A DNA stretch of 64,000 nucleotides from G965279355 sp965279355 (GTDB lineage: Bacteria; Pseudomonadota; Alphaproteobacteria; CACIAM-22H2), in assembly GCA_965279355.1 (NCBI GenBank), contig OZ257155.1, positions 4,712,001 through 4,776,000 of the forward strand, given 5' to 3'. Below the pieces are notes generated by a model, which was not told where the DNA came from, searched no databases, and was given only the letters and a program-made list of their open reading frames with translations. How positions within the stretch are numbered: the stretch's first letter is position 1; each line of letters opens with the position of its first letter. The translations under genes and the position numbers were made by a program. Below, one piece after another: positions 1 through 6,755 of the stretch.

Positions 1-164
1 TCGACGAGGCGCTGCGCCGGATCGAGGAGAACTCCTACGGGTATTGCGAGGAGACGGCCGAGCCGATCGGCGTTCGCCGACTTGAGGCCCGCCCGATCGC
101 CACCCTGAGCGTCGAGGCGCAGGAGCGCCACGAACGGCTCGAGCGAACCCAGCGCGAAGCCTGA
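1..164 (+). CDS. dksA: RNA polymerase-binding protein DksA (3' end, partial)
   Basis: Only the last 53 codons are in the window; the gene begins upstream. The visible part reads YGYCEETAEPIG, then RRLEARPIATLS, then EAQERHERLE, which matches the C-terminal zinc-finger region and terminal helix of DksA. DksA binds the RNA polymerase secondary channel and acts with ppGpp in the stringent response. In E. coli DksA this region holds two CxxC pairs; here only one cysteine of the first pair remains and the second pair is replaced by Ser/Ala residues, as is common in alphaproteobacterial DksA. The gene ends in a strong intrinsic terminator and faces flgH convergently. Confidence 0.93.
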   Translation, partial: DEALRRIEENSYGYCEETAEPIGVRRLEARPIATLSVEAQERHERLERTQREA

Positions 165-170
165 GAACGA

Positions 171-196
171 AAAGGCCGGCTCTGCCGGCCTTTTTT
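171..196 (+). terminator. Intrinsic terminator of dksA
   Basis: GGCCGGC (174-180), a TCT loop and GCCGGCC (184-190) form a hairpin followed by TTTTTT, seven bases after the dksA stop codon. Flanking A and T residues extend the pairing. Confidence 0.93.
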
Positions 197-222
197 ATTC
201 GCCCTTTATCTGCCGGATTTCC

Positions 223-258
223 AAAAAAATTGGGCTCCGTCCCGTAGGACGGAGCCCC
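223..258 (-). terminator. Intrinsic terminator of the flgFGAH operon
   Basis: Read on the minus strand, TGGGGCTCCGTCC and GGACGGAGCCCA pair around a short loop and are followed by ATTTTTTT. It lies 35 bases beyond the flgH stop and faces the dksA terminator, so the two convergent units are insulated from each other. Confidence 0.9.
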
Positions 259-293
259 AGTTGGACCCGGACAGGGTATTACGTCGCCGTCGT

Positions 294-1052
294 CTAGAAC
301 GGCAGTAGGACATCGAGGACCTGCGAGCCCCAGCGGGGCTGCTGCATGTCCATGTGCTGGCCGCGGCCGCCGTAGACGAAGCGGGCTTCAGCAATCTTGT
401 CGTGGTTCACTTCGTTCGTGGACAGGATATCGGCGGGGCGGATGACGCCGCCGACCTGCAGAACGCGGGTTTCGAAATTCACGCGGACTTCCTGGGTTCC
501 GTAGACCACCAGGTTTCCGTTCGGCAGGACCTGCGTTACCACGGCGGCGATACGAACGTTGAGAGTGTCGTCGCGCTCGACGGTCCCGGTGCCCTGGTTG
601 CTCAGGTCGCTGTTGGTCCCGAGCAGCGTCGCTGGTGTGATCGTGCCCTGGGAGCCGGGCAGGCGGTTCCAGATCCGGTTTTCAAACCCAAGAAGATTGG
701 CTGCGCCCATGTTTTCCGTGTTTTCGCGGGAGCGCGTCGTCGTGTTGGAGAACGAGGCCGTATCCTGGCGGTTGATGACGACGGTCACGATGTCGCCGAC
801 CGAGTTTGCACGCTGGTCTTTGAGGAAGGCGCGGGAGCCGGAGCGCCACAGGGAGTTCGGCGCGCGTTCCTGGGGTAGAGGGGCGGGCATCGGCATGGTG
901 ACGGGAGCCTGACGTTCGGCGGGGTTCTGGACCGGAGTGACGGGTGGCTGTTCGCCCAGAGTCGCCAGACGCGTGAAGGTGTTTCCGCAGGCGGTGAGGC
1001 TGGTCGCCATCAAAAGGGCCGTCAGAAGACGCAGGGCGGGAGAGTGAGGCAT
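294..1052 (-). CDS. flgH: Flagellar L-ring lipoprotein FlgH
   Basis: The 252-residue product forms the outer-membrane L ring around the flagellar rod. It starts with a lipoprotein signal ending in the lipobox LTAC, giving Cys22 as the lipidated residue. The body carries family features such as SLWRSGSRAFLKDQRA, VGDIVTVVI and a C-terminal GGRGQHMDMQQPRWGSQ segment. A longer reading frame starts at 1085, but the start at 1052 places the signal peptide correctly and avoids overlapping flgA. It is the last gene of flgF-flgG-flgA-flgH. flgI and flgJ, often found next to flgH, are not in this window. Confidence 0.96.
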   Translation of the reverse strand: MPHSPALRLLTALLMATSLTACGNTFTRLATLGEQPPVTPVQNPAERQAPVTMPMPAPLPQERAPNSLWRSGSRAFLKDQRANSVGDIVTVVINRQDTASFSNTTTRSRENTENMGAANLLGFENRIWNRLPGSQGTITPATLLGTNSDLSNQGTGTVERDDTLNVRIAAVVTQVLPNGNLVVYGTQEVRVNFETRVLQVGGVIRPADILSTNEVNHDKIAEARFVYGGRGQHMDMQQPRWGSQVLDVLLPF

Positions 1053-1081
1053 GGAGGTCGCTTTCTTTTGAGCGCTGCAGA

Positions 1082-2035
1082 TCAATTGATGGTGGCGAGG
1101 CGCGCGCCGAAGCCGATGGTGACGACATCCGGGCCGGCAACGGTCGCTTCGACGGTCTTGTTGCTCTGCATGTTCATGACGCGGATCACATCCCCGCGGG
1201 CGCCTTCATCGAGCGCACGGCCCTGGGCGGTAAGGGTCATGGCACCGGACTGCAGCCGAATGACGACCGGGCTGTTGCGCGTGACCATGGTCGGGGCGCG
1301 GGTTTCGCTTTCGCGGACCGGCTCGCCGGCGCGCAGCCGGGAGCGCGGCGTGGTGCCGATCAGCCGGGACGTGTCGGTGATGATGTCGCGTGGAAGCTGG
1401 TCTTCGCGGCGATACACAACTTCGAAGTCTTCCTTGCGGATGATCTCGCCGCTGCCGATGGCACGGCGCAGGACCGGGACGGGGCTGGCCGGAAACGTCC
1501 GGCCCTGAACCATCATGCGCTGGCTGCCGGCCTGGTCGCCGCCGCCGACAACCATGGCGCTGAAGCGCCCGGTGGTCAGGTCGTAGTTGAGATTCCGGAC
1601 ATCGATGGACGCCGGCAGCTCGACGGGAATGTTGAGCTCGATATTGCGGTTGTTGAGGTCGATAACGGATTGTGGCGGCATGCCGTCGCGGACGAGTTCG
1701 CGACGCAGGGCGCCCAGGATTTCGGAAGACGTCATTGCCTTGCTGGCCCGCTCGATGACAACACGGTCGGCGCGGGAGAGCGGGCGCCAGGCCACCTTGT
1801 AAATGCGGGCGGCTTCGGCAAGCCAGTTGGAATCGAGGGTCAGGCGGCGACCCGGGGCGGGTGCGTTGATGACCACGATATCGGCGTGCTGGCCGGCATC
1901 GTCGAAAATATCGCCGACACGAACCGTCTCGCCTTCGATGATGACGATAGGCTTCAGGGACGCCGCCAGTGTCGGCATGATGCCGCCGGCCAGCGCCGAG
2001 AGTGCGAAAGTCAGGGTAAGGAACGGGGATTTCAT
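1082..2035 (-). CDS. flgA: Flagellar P-ring assembly chaperone FlgA
   Basis: This 317-residue periplasmic protein helps FlgI assemble into the P ring. Residues 1-25 form a Sec signal peptide with the hydrophobic stretch LTLTFALSALAGGIMP. The C-terminal half holds the SAF/ChapFlgA region, seen in ASPVPVLRRAIGSGEIIRKE, RSRLRAGEPVRES and the closing GDVIRVMNMQSNKTVEA. Its length fits the longer alphaproteobacterial FlgA type with an extra N-terminal domain. It lies between flgG and flgH in the operon. Its client FlgI must be encoded elsewhere. Confidence 0.94.
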   Translation of the reverse strand: MKSPFLTLTFALSALAGGIMPTLAASLKPIVIIEGETVRVGDIFDDAGQHADIVVINAPAPGRRLTLDSNWLAEAARIYKVAWRPLSRADRVVIERASKAMTSSEILGALRRELVRDGMPPQSVIDLNNRNIELNIPVELPASIDVRNLNYDLTTGRFSAMVVGGGDQAGSQRMMVQGRTFPASPVPVLRRAIGSGEIIRKEDFEVVYRREDQLPRDIITDTSRLIGTTPRSRLRAGEPVRESETRAPTMVTRNSPVVIRLQSGAMTLTAQGRALDEGARGDVIRVMNMQSNKTVEATVAGPDVVTIGFGARLATIN

Positions 2036-2047
2036 GGCCTAACCCGA

Positions 2048-2833
2048 TCAGCGCATCTGGTTCAGGGTATTTAGCATCTCATCGGATGCCTGAATGACCT
2101 TGGAGTTCATTTCGTAGGCGCGCTGCGCGGTAATCAGGTTGGTGACTTCCTGCACCGTGTTGACGTTCGAGGTTTCGAGGAAGCCCTGCAGAACCGTACC
2201 GAAGCCGTTGCCGCCGGCATTTCCCGTCACGGGAGATCCGGAGGCCGGCGTCTGCAGCAGCATGTTGCCGCCGATCGCTTCAAGGCCGGCGTCGTTCACA
2301 AACGTGGCAAGGGAGAACTGGCCGACGCGGTTCAGCGTGGCGGTGCCCTGCTGCTTCACGAAGATTTCGCCGTTTTGGTTGATCGAAACGTCGGTGGCGT
2401 TGCTCGGAACCGTGCCCGCGCCGACCACTTCGTAACCGTCCGCGGTGACCACCTGACCGGTGGTTCCGAGCTGGAACGAACCCGCGCGGGTGAAGGCGGT
2501 TTCGCCCGACGGCATGCGGACCTGGAAGAAGCCTTTGCCCTGCAGGGCGACGTCGAGCGTGTTGCCCGTCGTCATCAGGTTGCCCTGCTCGGTGATGCGA
2601 TAAACCGCCGTGGTTTTGACGCCGAGGCCGATCTGCACGCCGGCCGGGACCACGGTGTTCTGATCCGAAGACGACGCACCGACGCGGCGCTGGTTCTGGT
2701 ACAGCAGGTCCTGAAATTCGGCCCGCTGCCGCTTGAACGCGGTCGTGTTCATGTTGGCGATGTTGTTGGAGATGGTCTCCACGTTGAGCTGCTGCGCCAA
2801 CATTCCGGTGGATGCAATGCTGAGGGATCTCAT
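2048..2833 (-). CDS. flgG: Flagellar distal rod protein FlgG
   Basis: The 261-residue FlgG builds the distal rod that crosses the P and L rings. Both ends carry the rod/hook signature: the N terminus has MLAQQLNVETISNNIANMNT, and the C terminus has NVNTVQEVTNLITAQRAYEM followed by MLNTLNQMR. The length is typical for FlgG (about 260). The gene follows flgF at a gap of 30 bases. There is no cleavable signal, as expected for a substrate of the flagellar export apparatus. Confidence 0.97.
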   Translation of the reverse strand: MRSLSIASTGMLAQQLNVETISNNIANMNTTAFKRQRAEFQDLLYQNQRRVGASSSDQNTVVPAGVQIGLGVKTTAVYRITEQGNLMTTGNTLDVALQGKGFFQVRMPSGETAFTRAGSFQLGTTGQVVTADGYEVVGAGTVPSNATDVSINQNGEIFVKQQGTATLNRVGQFSLATFVNDAGLEAIGGNMLLQTPASGSPVTGNAGGNGFGTVLQGFLETSNVNTVQEVTNLITAQRAYEMNSKVIQASDEMLNTLNQMR

Positions 2834-2863
2834 GGCACGTTCCTTGGGGCTTAAGTCCGGGGA

Positions 2864-3607
2864 TTAGCCGACGCGGGTGAAAGTCTGGATCGCCTTGCGG
2901 GCGCGATCGTGTTCGTTGTCGATCATCTTCTGGGCAGCCTGATAGCTGCGCTGCACGTCGATCATCTTGGTGAGTTCGAGGATCGACTGGACGTTCGAAG
3001 CCTCGATCATGGCCTGCTGAACCTTGGTCGTATTGTCGACCGGCTGCGGCTGGGCATCGGTTTCGTAGAGGTTGCCGCCGAGCTTGCGGAGCCGCACCTC
3101 GTTGTCGAATTTCACGATCTGCATGGGGCCAATGTCGCCTTTGTCGCCACTCAGGCGGCCGCTTTCGGTGACTTCGATGCTCTTGGTGCCGTTGGGCACC
3201 TGCAATGCCTGGCCGCCCTGGCCGAGGACGGGATACCCATCGCGCGTGATGATGCGGCCGTCGCCGCTGAGCTCGAAATGACCGTCCCGCGTGTAGCGCG
3301 GGCCGGCGGGGGTATCGACAACAAAGTAGCCGGGGCCGTGAATGGCGAAGTCGAGCTGGTTGAAGGTCGACTCAAGCGTCCCTTCGCGGAAATCGGCGAG
3401 GGTGCCGCCCTGACCGAGGAAGCTGATGCGCGAGCCTTCGCCCGAGATGCCGGGATTGGAGGCTTTGCCGGTCAGGAACTCGATGAACATCATCCGCTCG
3501 GCCTTGTAGCCAGGGGTGTTCACGTTCGCCAGGTTGTTGGCGATGACGTCCATGTGGCGGCGAAGTCCCATCTGCTGCGACAGGACGATGTAGGAGGCAT
3601 TCTCCAT
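2864..3607 (-). CDS. flgF: Flagellar proximal rod protein FlgF
   Basis: The 247-residue protein is a paralogue of FlgG and builds the proximal rod. The N-terminal motif MDVIANNLANVNTPGYK and the C-terminal stretch SILELTKMIDVQRSYQAAQK mark the family. It is the first gene of flgF-flgG-flgA-flgH. A sigma-54-like promoter lies about 80 bases upstream of its ATG, so it probably sets the timing for the whole operon. Confidence 0.96.
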   Translation of the reverse strand: MENASYIVLSQQMGLRRHMDVIANNLANVNTPGYKAERMMFIEFLTGKASNPGISGEGSRISFLGQGGTLADFREGTLESTFNQLDFAIHGPGYFVVDTPAGPRYTRDGHFELSGDGRIITRDGYPVLGQGGQALQVPNGTKSIEVTESGRLSGDKGDIGPMQIVKFDNEVRLRKLGGNLYETDAQPQPVDNTTKVQQAMIEASNVQSILELTKMIDVQRSYQAAQKMIDNEHDRARKAIQTFTRVG

Positions 3608-3685
3608 GGCACTGGGTCCGGGTTAAAGGGTCGATCGTCGTTAGTCGGGGCTTATCGCCGGCGGCGTGCCCCGTACGGAAGGCAT

Positions 3686-3701
3686 TGCAGACGCTGTGCC
3701 A
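3686..3701 (-). promoter_or_regulatory. Sigma-54 (RpoN) promoter of flgFGAH
   Basis: The minus strand reads TGGCAC-AGCGT-CTGC-A. This matches the sigma-54 consensus TGGCAC-N5-TTGC except for one base in the -12 element, and the GG to GC spacing is exact. The flgF start codon is about 80 bases downstream. RpoN control of rod/ring operons is well established in Caulobacter. Confidence 0.72.
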
Positions 3702-3770
3702 ATGAAAATTCATTGTAATTTCAGTATCTTGAGCCTAATTTGCCGATCTGGCCCGGGGTGATCAGTGGTG

Positions 3771-3790
3771 CCGGCGGCAAACTTTGCCGG
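3771..3790. repeat. Palindrome upstream of the flgF promoter, possible activator site
   Basis: CCGGCGGCAAACTTTGCCGG contains the perfect inverted repeat GGCAAA-C-TTTGCC flanked by CCGG on both sides. It lies about 70 bases upstream of the -24 element, a suitable distance for a sigma-54 enhancer such as an FlbD-type ftr site. That assignment is inferred from position and symmetry only. Confidence 0.5.
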
Positions 3791-3904
3791 GTCCAAATTG
3801 CCGTCTGGCGTTCATCGGGACCGCCCCTAAGTCCCGGTTAAATCAGTTATTAACCATTCACGGCGCAAACTATCGAAAATTGAATCCATCTCGAAAGACC
3901 GCTC

Positions 3905-4411
3905 GTGGCTAAGGAAGCAGAACCCGAAGAAGGCGAAGAAGGCCTAGCGCCAAAGAAGGGCCTGTCCGGCAAGAAGCTGATCCTTTTTGTCGTCGCGCCG
4001 GTCCTGCTGCTGCTGTTGATCGGCGGCGGTGCCGCGTTTTTCCTGATGGGCGGCGAGAAGCCTGAGGAAAAGAAGGCCGAGGAGCCCTCGCAGCCGCAGG
4101 TGAAGGCGGTCGTCTATTACAACCTTCCCGAAATCCTGGTGAACCTGAACGCGGCAGGCCGCCGTTCCAGCTTTCTCAAGATGACGATCAGCCTTGAACT
4201 CGACAGCGCCGCCGACATTCCGCGTGTGCAGGCCGTTATGCCGCGCATCGTCGACAACATGCAGGCCTATCTGCGCGAGCTGCGCGCCGAGGATCTGCGC
4301 GGCTCCGCCGGTCTCTTCCGCCTGCGCGAAGAACTGCTCGCCCGGGTGAATGCCTCGGCGGCCCCGGCCAAGGTGAACGACGTTTTGTTCCAAGAAGTTC
4401 TGGTCCAATAG
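3905..4411 (+). CDS. fliL: Flagellar basal body-associated protein FliL
   Basis: FliL surrounds or stabilises the stator at the basal body. The 168-residue product has a short acidic cytoplasmic head, one membrane segment at about residues 26-49 (LILFVVAPVLLLLLIGGGAA) and a periplasmic domain. That domain includes YNLPEILVNLNAAGRRSSFL and the closing NDVLFQEVLVQ. The start is a GTG. It is followed by fliM after 18 bases, the usual fliL-fliM pair. Confidence 0.95.
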   Translation: MAKEAEPEEGEEGLAPKKGLSGKKLILFVVAPVLLLLLIGGGAAFFLMGGEKPEEKKAEEPSQPQVKAVVYYNLPEILVNLNAAGRRSSFLKMTISLELDSAADIPRVQAVMPRIVDNMQAYLRELRAEDLRGSAGLFRLREELLARVNASAAPAKVNDVLFQEVLVQ

Positions 4412-4429
4412 AAAGAGCGCTGTTGCGTC

Positions 4430-5458
4430 ATGGCTAACCAGACCGAAGAAAACATTATGCCGCCTGGCGGCGGGGGCGACGGTGATACCTCCGCCCGCGT
4501 TCTGAACCAGGACGAAATCGACAGCCTGCTTGGCTTCGATAGCGGCGGCGGCAAGGACCAGGAAAGCTCCGGTCTGCAGGCAATCATCAACTCGGCGCTC
4601 GTTTCCTATGAGCGACTGCCGATGCTCGAGGTGGTGTTCGACCGCCTCGTGCGCATGCTCACGACCTCCTTGCGTAACTTCACGTCCGACAACGTCGAAG
4701 TCTCGCTGGATGCGATCACCTCGACCCGCTTCGGCGACTATCTGAACTCGGTTCCGCTGCCGGCGATGCTGGCGGTGTTCAAGGCGGAGCAGTGGGACAA
4801 TTTCGGTCTGCTGACCATCGACAGCGCCCTGATCTACTCCATCGTTGACGTGCTGCTCGGCGGTCGCCGCGGCACGGCCGCGATGCGTATCGAAGGTCGC
4901 CCGTACACGACCATCGAACGTAACCTGGTCGAGCGGCTGGTGAACGTGGTGCTGGGCGACATGAGCGCCTCGTTCGATCCGCTCTCGAAGGTCAATTTCC
5001 GGTTCGAGCGTCTGGAAACCAATCCGCGCTTCGCCACTATCGCCCGTCCGGCCAACGCGGCCATCGTTGCCAAGCTGCGCATCGACATGGAAGACCGCGG
5101 TGGTCGCATCGAACTGCTGCTTCCCTACGCGACCCTCGAACCCGTCCGTGAACTGCTGCTGCAGATGTTCATGGGCGAGAAGTTCGGGCGTGACTCGATC
5201 TGGGAAAGCCATCTCGCCAGCGAATTGTGGCTGACCGACATCAATGTGGACGCCGTGCTCGATGAGCAGGTGATGACCCTTCAGGATGTTCTGGATTTCA
5301 AGGTCGGTACGCGCCTGATGCTGAATGCCACGCCGCAGACCGAAGTCGAGCTGCGGTGCGGTCCGGTCGCGATGTTCCGTGGCCGTATGGGCCGTCGCGG
5401 CAGCAGTATTGCGATTGCACTTGATCGCGTTCTCACAAAGCAGATCCGGGACACATGA
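4430..5458 (+). CDS. fliM: Flagellar motor switch protein FliM
   Basis: FliM is the C-ring switch protein that binds phospho-CheY. The 342-residue product starts with a short Gly-rich tail and then the CheY-docking peptide LNQDEIDSLLGF at about residues 25-36. The CheC-like middle domain and the C-terminal SpoA domain follow (DVLDFKVGTRLML, GPVAMFRGRMGRR). The ATG of the next gene overlaps the stop codon by four bases, so the two are translationally coupled. fliN and fliG are not in this window. Confidence 0.97.
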   Translation: MANQTEENIMPPGGGGDGDTSARVLNQDEIDSLLGFDSGGGKDQESSGLQAIINSALVSYERLPMLEVVFDRLVRMLTTSLRNFTSDNVEVSLDAITSTRFGDYLNSVPLPAMLAVFKAEQWDNFGLLTIDSALIYSIVDVLLGGRRGTAAMRIEGRPYTTIERNLVERLVNVVLGDMSASFDPLSKVNFRFERLETNPRFATIARPANAAIVAKLRIDMEDRGGRIELLLPYATLEPVRELLLQMFMGEKFGRDSIWESHLASELWLTDINVDAVLDEQVMTLQDVLDFKVGTRLMLNATPQTEVELRCGPVAMFRGRMGRRGSSIAIALDRVLTKQIRDT

Positions 5459-5919
5459 CACTTTTTCTCGATCTCCTCGTCATTGCGCTGCTGATCACCG
5501 CGATCGGCGTTGCTGTCGTCCTCAACAAGCGTTTGGCTGCGTTCCGCGCGGCGAAAGGCGAATTCGAGCAGATCATCGAGCGGTTCAATACGGCCGCCGC
5601 CCGTGCGGAAACCGGACTCAACGCCATGCGCATGAGCGGGGCGGAGAGCGGGCAGGCGCTGCAGCAGAATATCGTCACGGCCCGCGCGCTGCGGGATGAA
5701 CTGACATTCCTGGTCGAGCGCGCTGAACCCATTGTCGATCGCCTCGGTGCCGTCGCTCGTGCCGCAGTGCCGCGTACGCCCGAAACGCGCGCTGCAACGC
5801 CGAAGCCTGAACCCGCCAAGGCCGCCCCGGCGCCGGCCGCGCCTACGCCGCAGCCTACCCAGGCTGCCGGCAAGCCCGCCGATACCGACCTTCTGAAGTA
5901 TCTCTCCTCTCTGCGATAA
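5455..5919 (+). CDS. DUF6468 protein, PflI-like flagellar operon membrane protein
   Basis: The 154-residue product has an N-terminal membrane segment at about residues 3-22 (FLDLLVIALLITAIGVAVVL), then a helical region. An Ala/Pro-rich linker (about residues 115-140) and a short conserved tail TDLLKYLSSLR complete it. It overlaps fliM by four bases. Proteins of this shape behind fliM in alphaproteobacteria are annotated DUF6468, and Caulobacter PflI, a bitopic proline-rich flagellar positioning protein, has a comparable layout. Identity with PflI is an inference from context and topology. Confidence 0.7.
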   Translation: MTLFLDLLVIALLITAIGVAVVLNKRLAAFRAAKGEFEQIIERFNTAAARAETGLNAMRMSGAESGQALQQNIVTARALRDELTFLVERAEPIVDRLGAVARAAVPRTPETRAATPKPEPAKAAPAPAAPTPQPTQAAGKPADTDLLKYLSSLR

Positions 5920-5940
5920 GCGGCCGCGAAAGTCCTGACC

Positions 5941-6606
5941 ATGAAGCTGAATGTTCGCCCTCTGACCCTTGGTATTCTGGTCGCGGTCCTTCTGGTTGCC
6001 CTGCGTGTCGGCGACATCTGGCGCCAGACGGGCACCGCGCACGCCCAGCGTCTCGTGCAACAGCAGGAAGCGGCTCCGGCCGTGACGCCGGATGTGCAAC
6101 CGGAGGCTCCGACGCCGTCCGCCGCTGCCGCCGCCGCGATGCCGACGACCGACGACGTGACGCAGCTCACTGCGTCTGAAATTCAGGTTCTGCAGCAGCT
6201 TGTTCTGCGCCGCGCGGAAATCGAGAAGCGCGCCGCTGATCTCGATCGGCGCGAAGCCATGCTGAAGGCCGCCGAGGAGCGGATCGATACCAAGATTCAG
6301 GAAATCAAGAAGCTGCAGGGCGGGGTCGAGCAGGCCATCCGCCGGTTCGACGAACAGGAAGAACAGCGCCGTATGAGCCTGGTTCGCATCTATGAATCGA
6401 TGAAGCCGGCGGAAGCGGCACGGATTTTCGAGCAAATGGAATTGACCAATCTGGTCGAGCTCGTGGAGCGCATGGGTACGCGCAAGGTGGCGCCGATCCT
6501 TGCCACGATGAATCCGGTCCGCGCCAAGCAGGTGACAGCCGAGCTGTCGAAGCGCCGCAAGCCGGGCGAATCAGGTGGCACGCCGGGCGCCACGCCAGAA
6601 GGCTGA
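5941..6606 (+). CDS. MotE-like protein with MgtE N-terminal-type domain
   Basis: The 221-residue product has a signal anchor at about residues 7-24 and an Ala/Pro-rich linker. A coiled-coil helix follows at about residues 75-140, rich in Glu, Arg and Lys (LVLRRAEIEKRAADLDRREA). The C-terminal MgtE_N-like domain includes MKPAEAARIFEQME and APILATMNPVRAKQVTAELS. In Sinorhizobium, MotE with this architecture is a periplasmic chaperone for the motility protein MotC. Here the gene lies 21 bases behind the DUF6468 gene, in the fliLM operon. No motC is visible, so the partner is unknown. Confidence 0.72.
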   Translation: MKLNVRPLTLGILVAVLLVALRVGDIWRQTGTAHAQRLVQQQEAAPAVTPDVQPEAPTPSAAAAAAMPTTDDVTQLTASEIQVLQQLVLRRAEIEKRAADLDRREAMLKAAEERIDTKIQEIKKLQGGVEQAIRRFDEQEEQRRMSLVRIYESMKPAEAARIFEQMELTNLVELVERMGTRKVAPILATMNPVRAKQVTAELSKRRKPGESGGTPGATPEG

Positions 6607-6755
6607 CAAGCCGGCGGTTCGATTGCGAACCGCACACCGCAGTGCTCCCCGGCTGTCTTGAAATGAGGGCATAATTTCGTGCCCGTGGGACATATGGTAA
6701 ATTTTTACGCCCGAGTCGCGATTGGCGACTTCTGGAGTGGCCAAGGAGCGGGCCC

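Larger units (their letters stand above)
3608..3904. promoter_or_regulatory. Divergent flgF/fliL intergenic region
   Basis: This 297-base stretch has no convincing gene. It separates the minus-strand rod/ring operon from the plus-strand fliL operon. It holds the sigma-54-like element (3686-3701), an adjacent short palindrome (3700-3715), a second palindrome (3771-3790) and, near fliL, TTAA at 3838 and TTAACCAT at 3850. The last pair resembles a CtrA box but with an 8-base rather than 7-base spacer. Confidence 0.7.

Noticed and set aside
3838..3857. TTAA-N8-TTAACCAT before fliL as a CtrA site
   Set aside because: The half-sites are good but the spacer is 8 rather than 7 bases, so it is noted only within the intergenic entry.
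3944..5461. 505-codon minus-strand open frame across fliL and fliM
   Set aside because: It is antisense to two certain genes, rich in His/Gln/Arg as GC-rich shadow frames are, and has no domain or ribosome site.
5281..6435. 384-codon minus-strand frame across fliM, DUF6468 and MotE-like genes
   Set aside because: Low-complexity Arg-rich shadow of well-supported plus-strand genes.
6614..6633. GCGGTTCG/CGAACCGC hairpin after the MotE-like gene as a terminator
   Set aside because: An 8-bp stem with no T tract in a short gap before the TPR gene; it may only be a weak mRNA structure.
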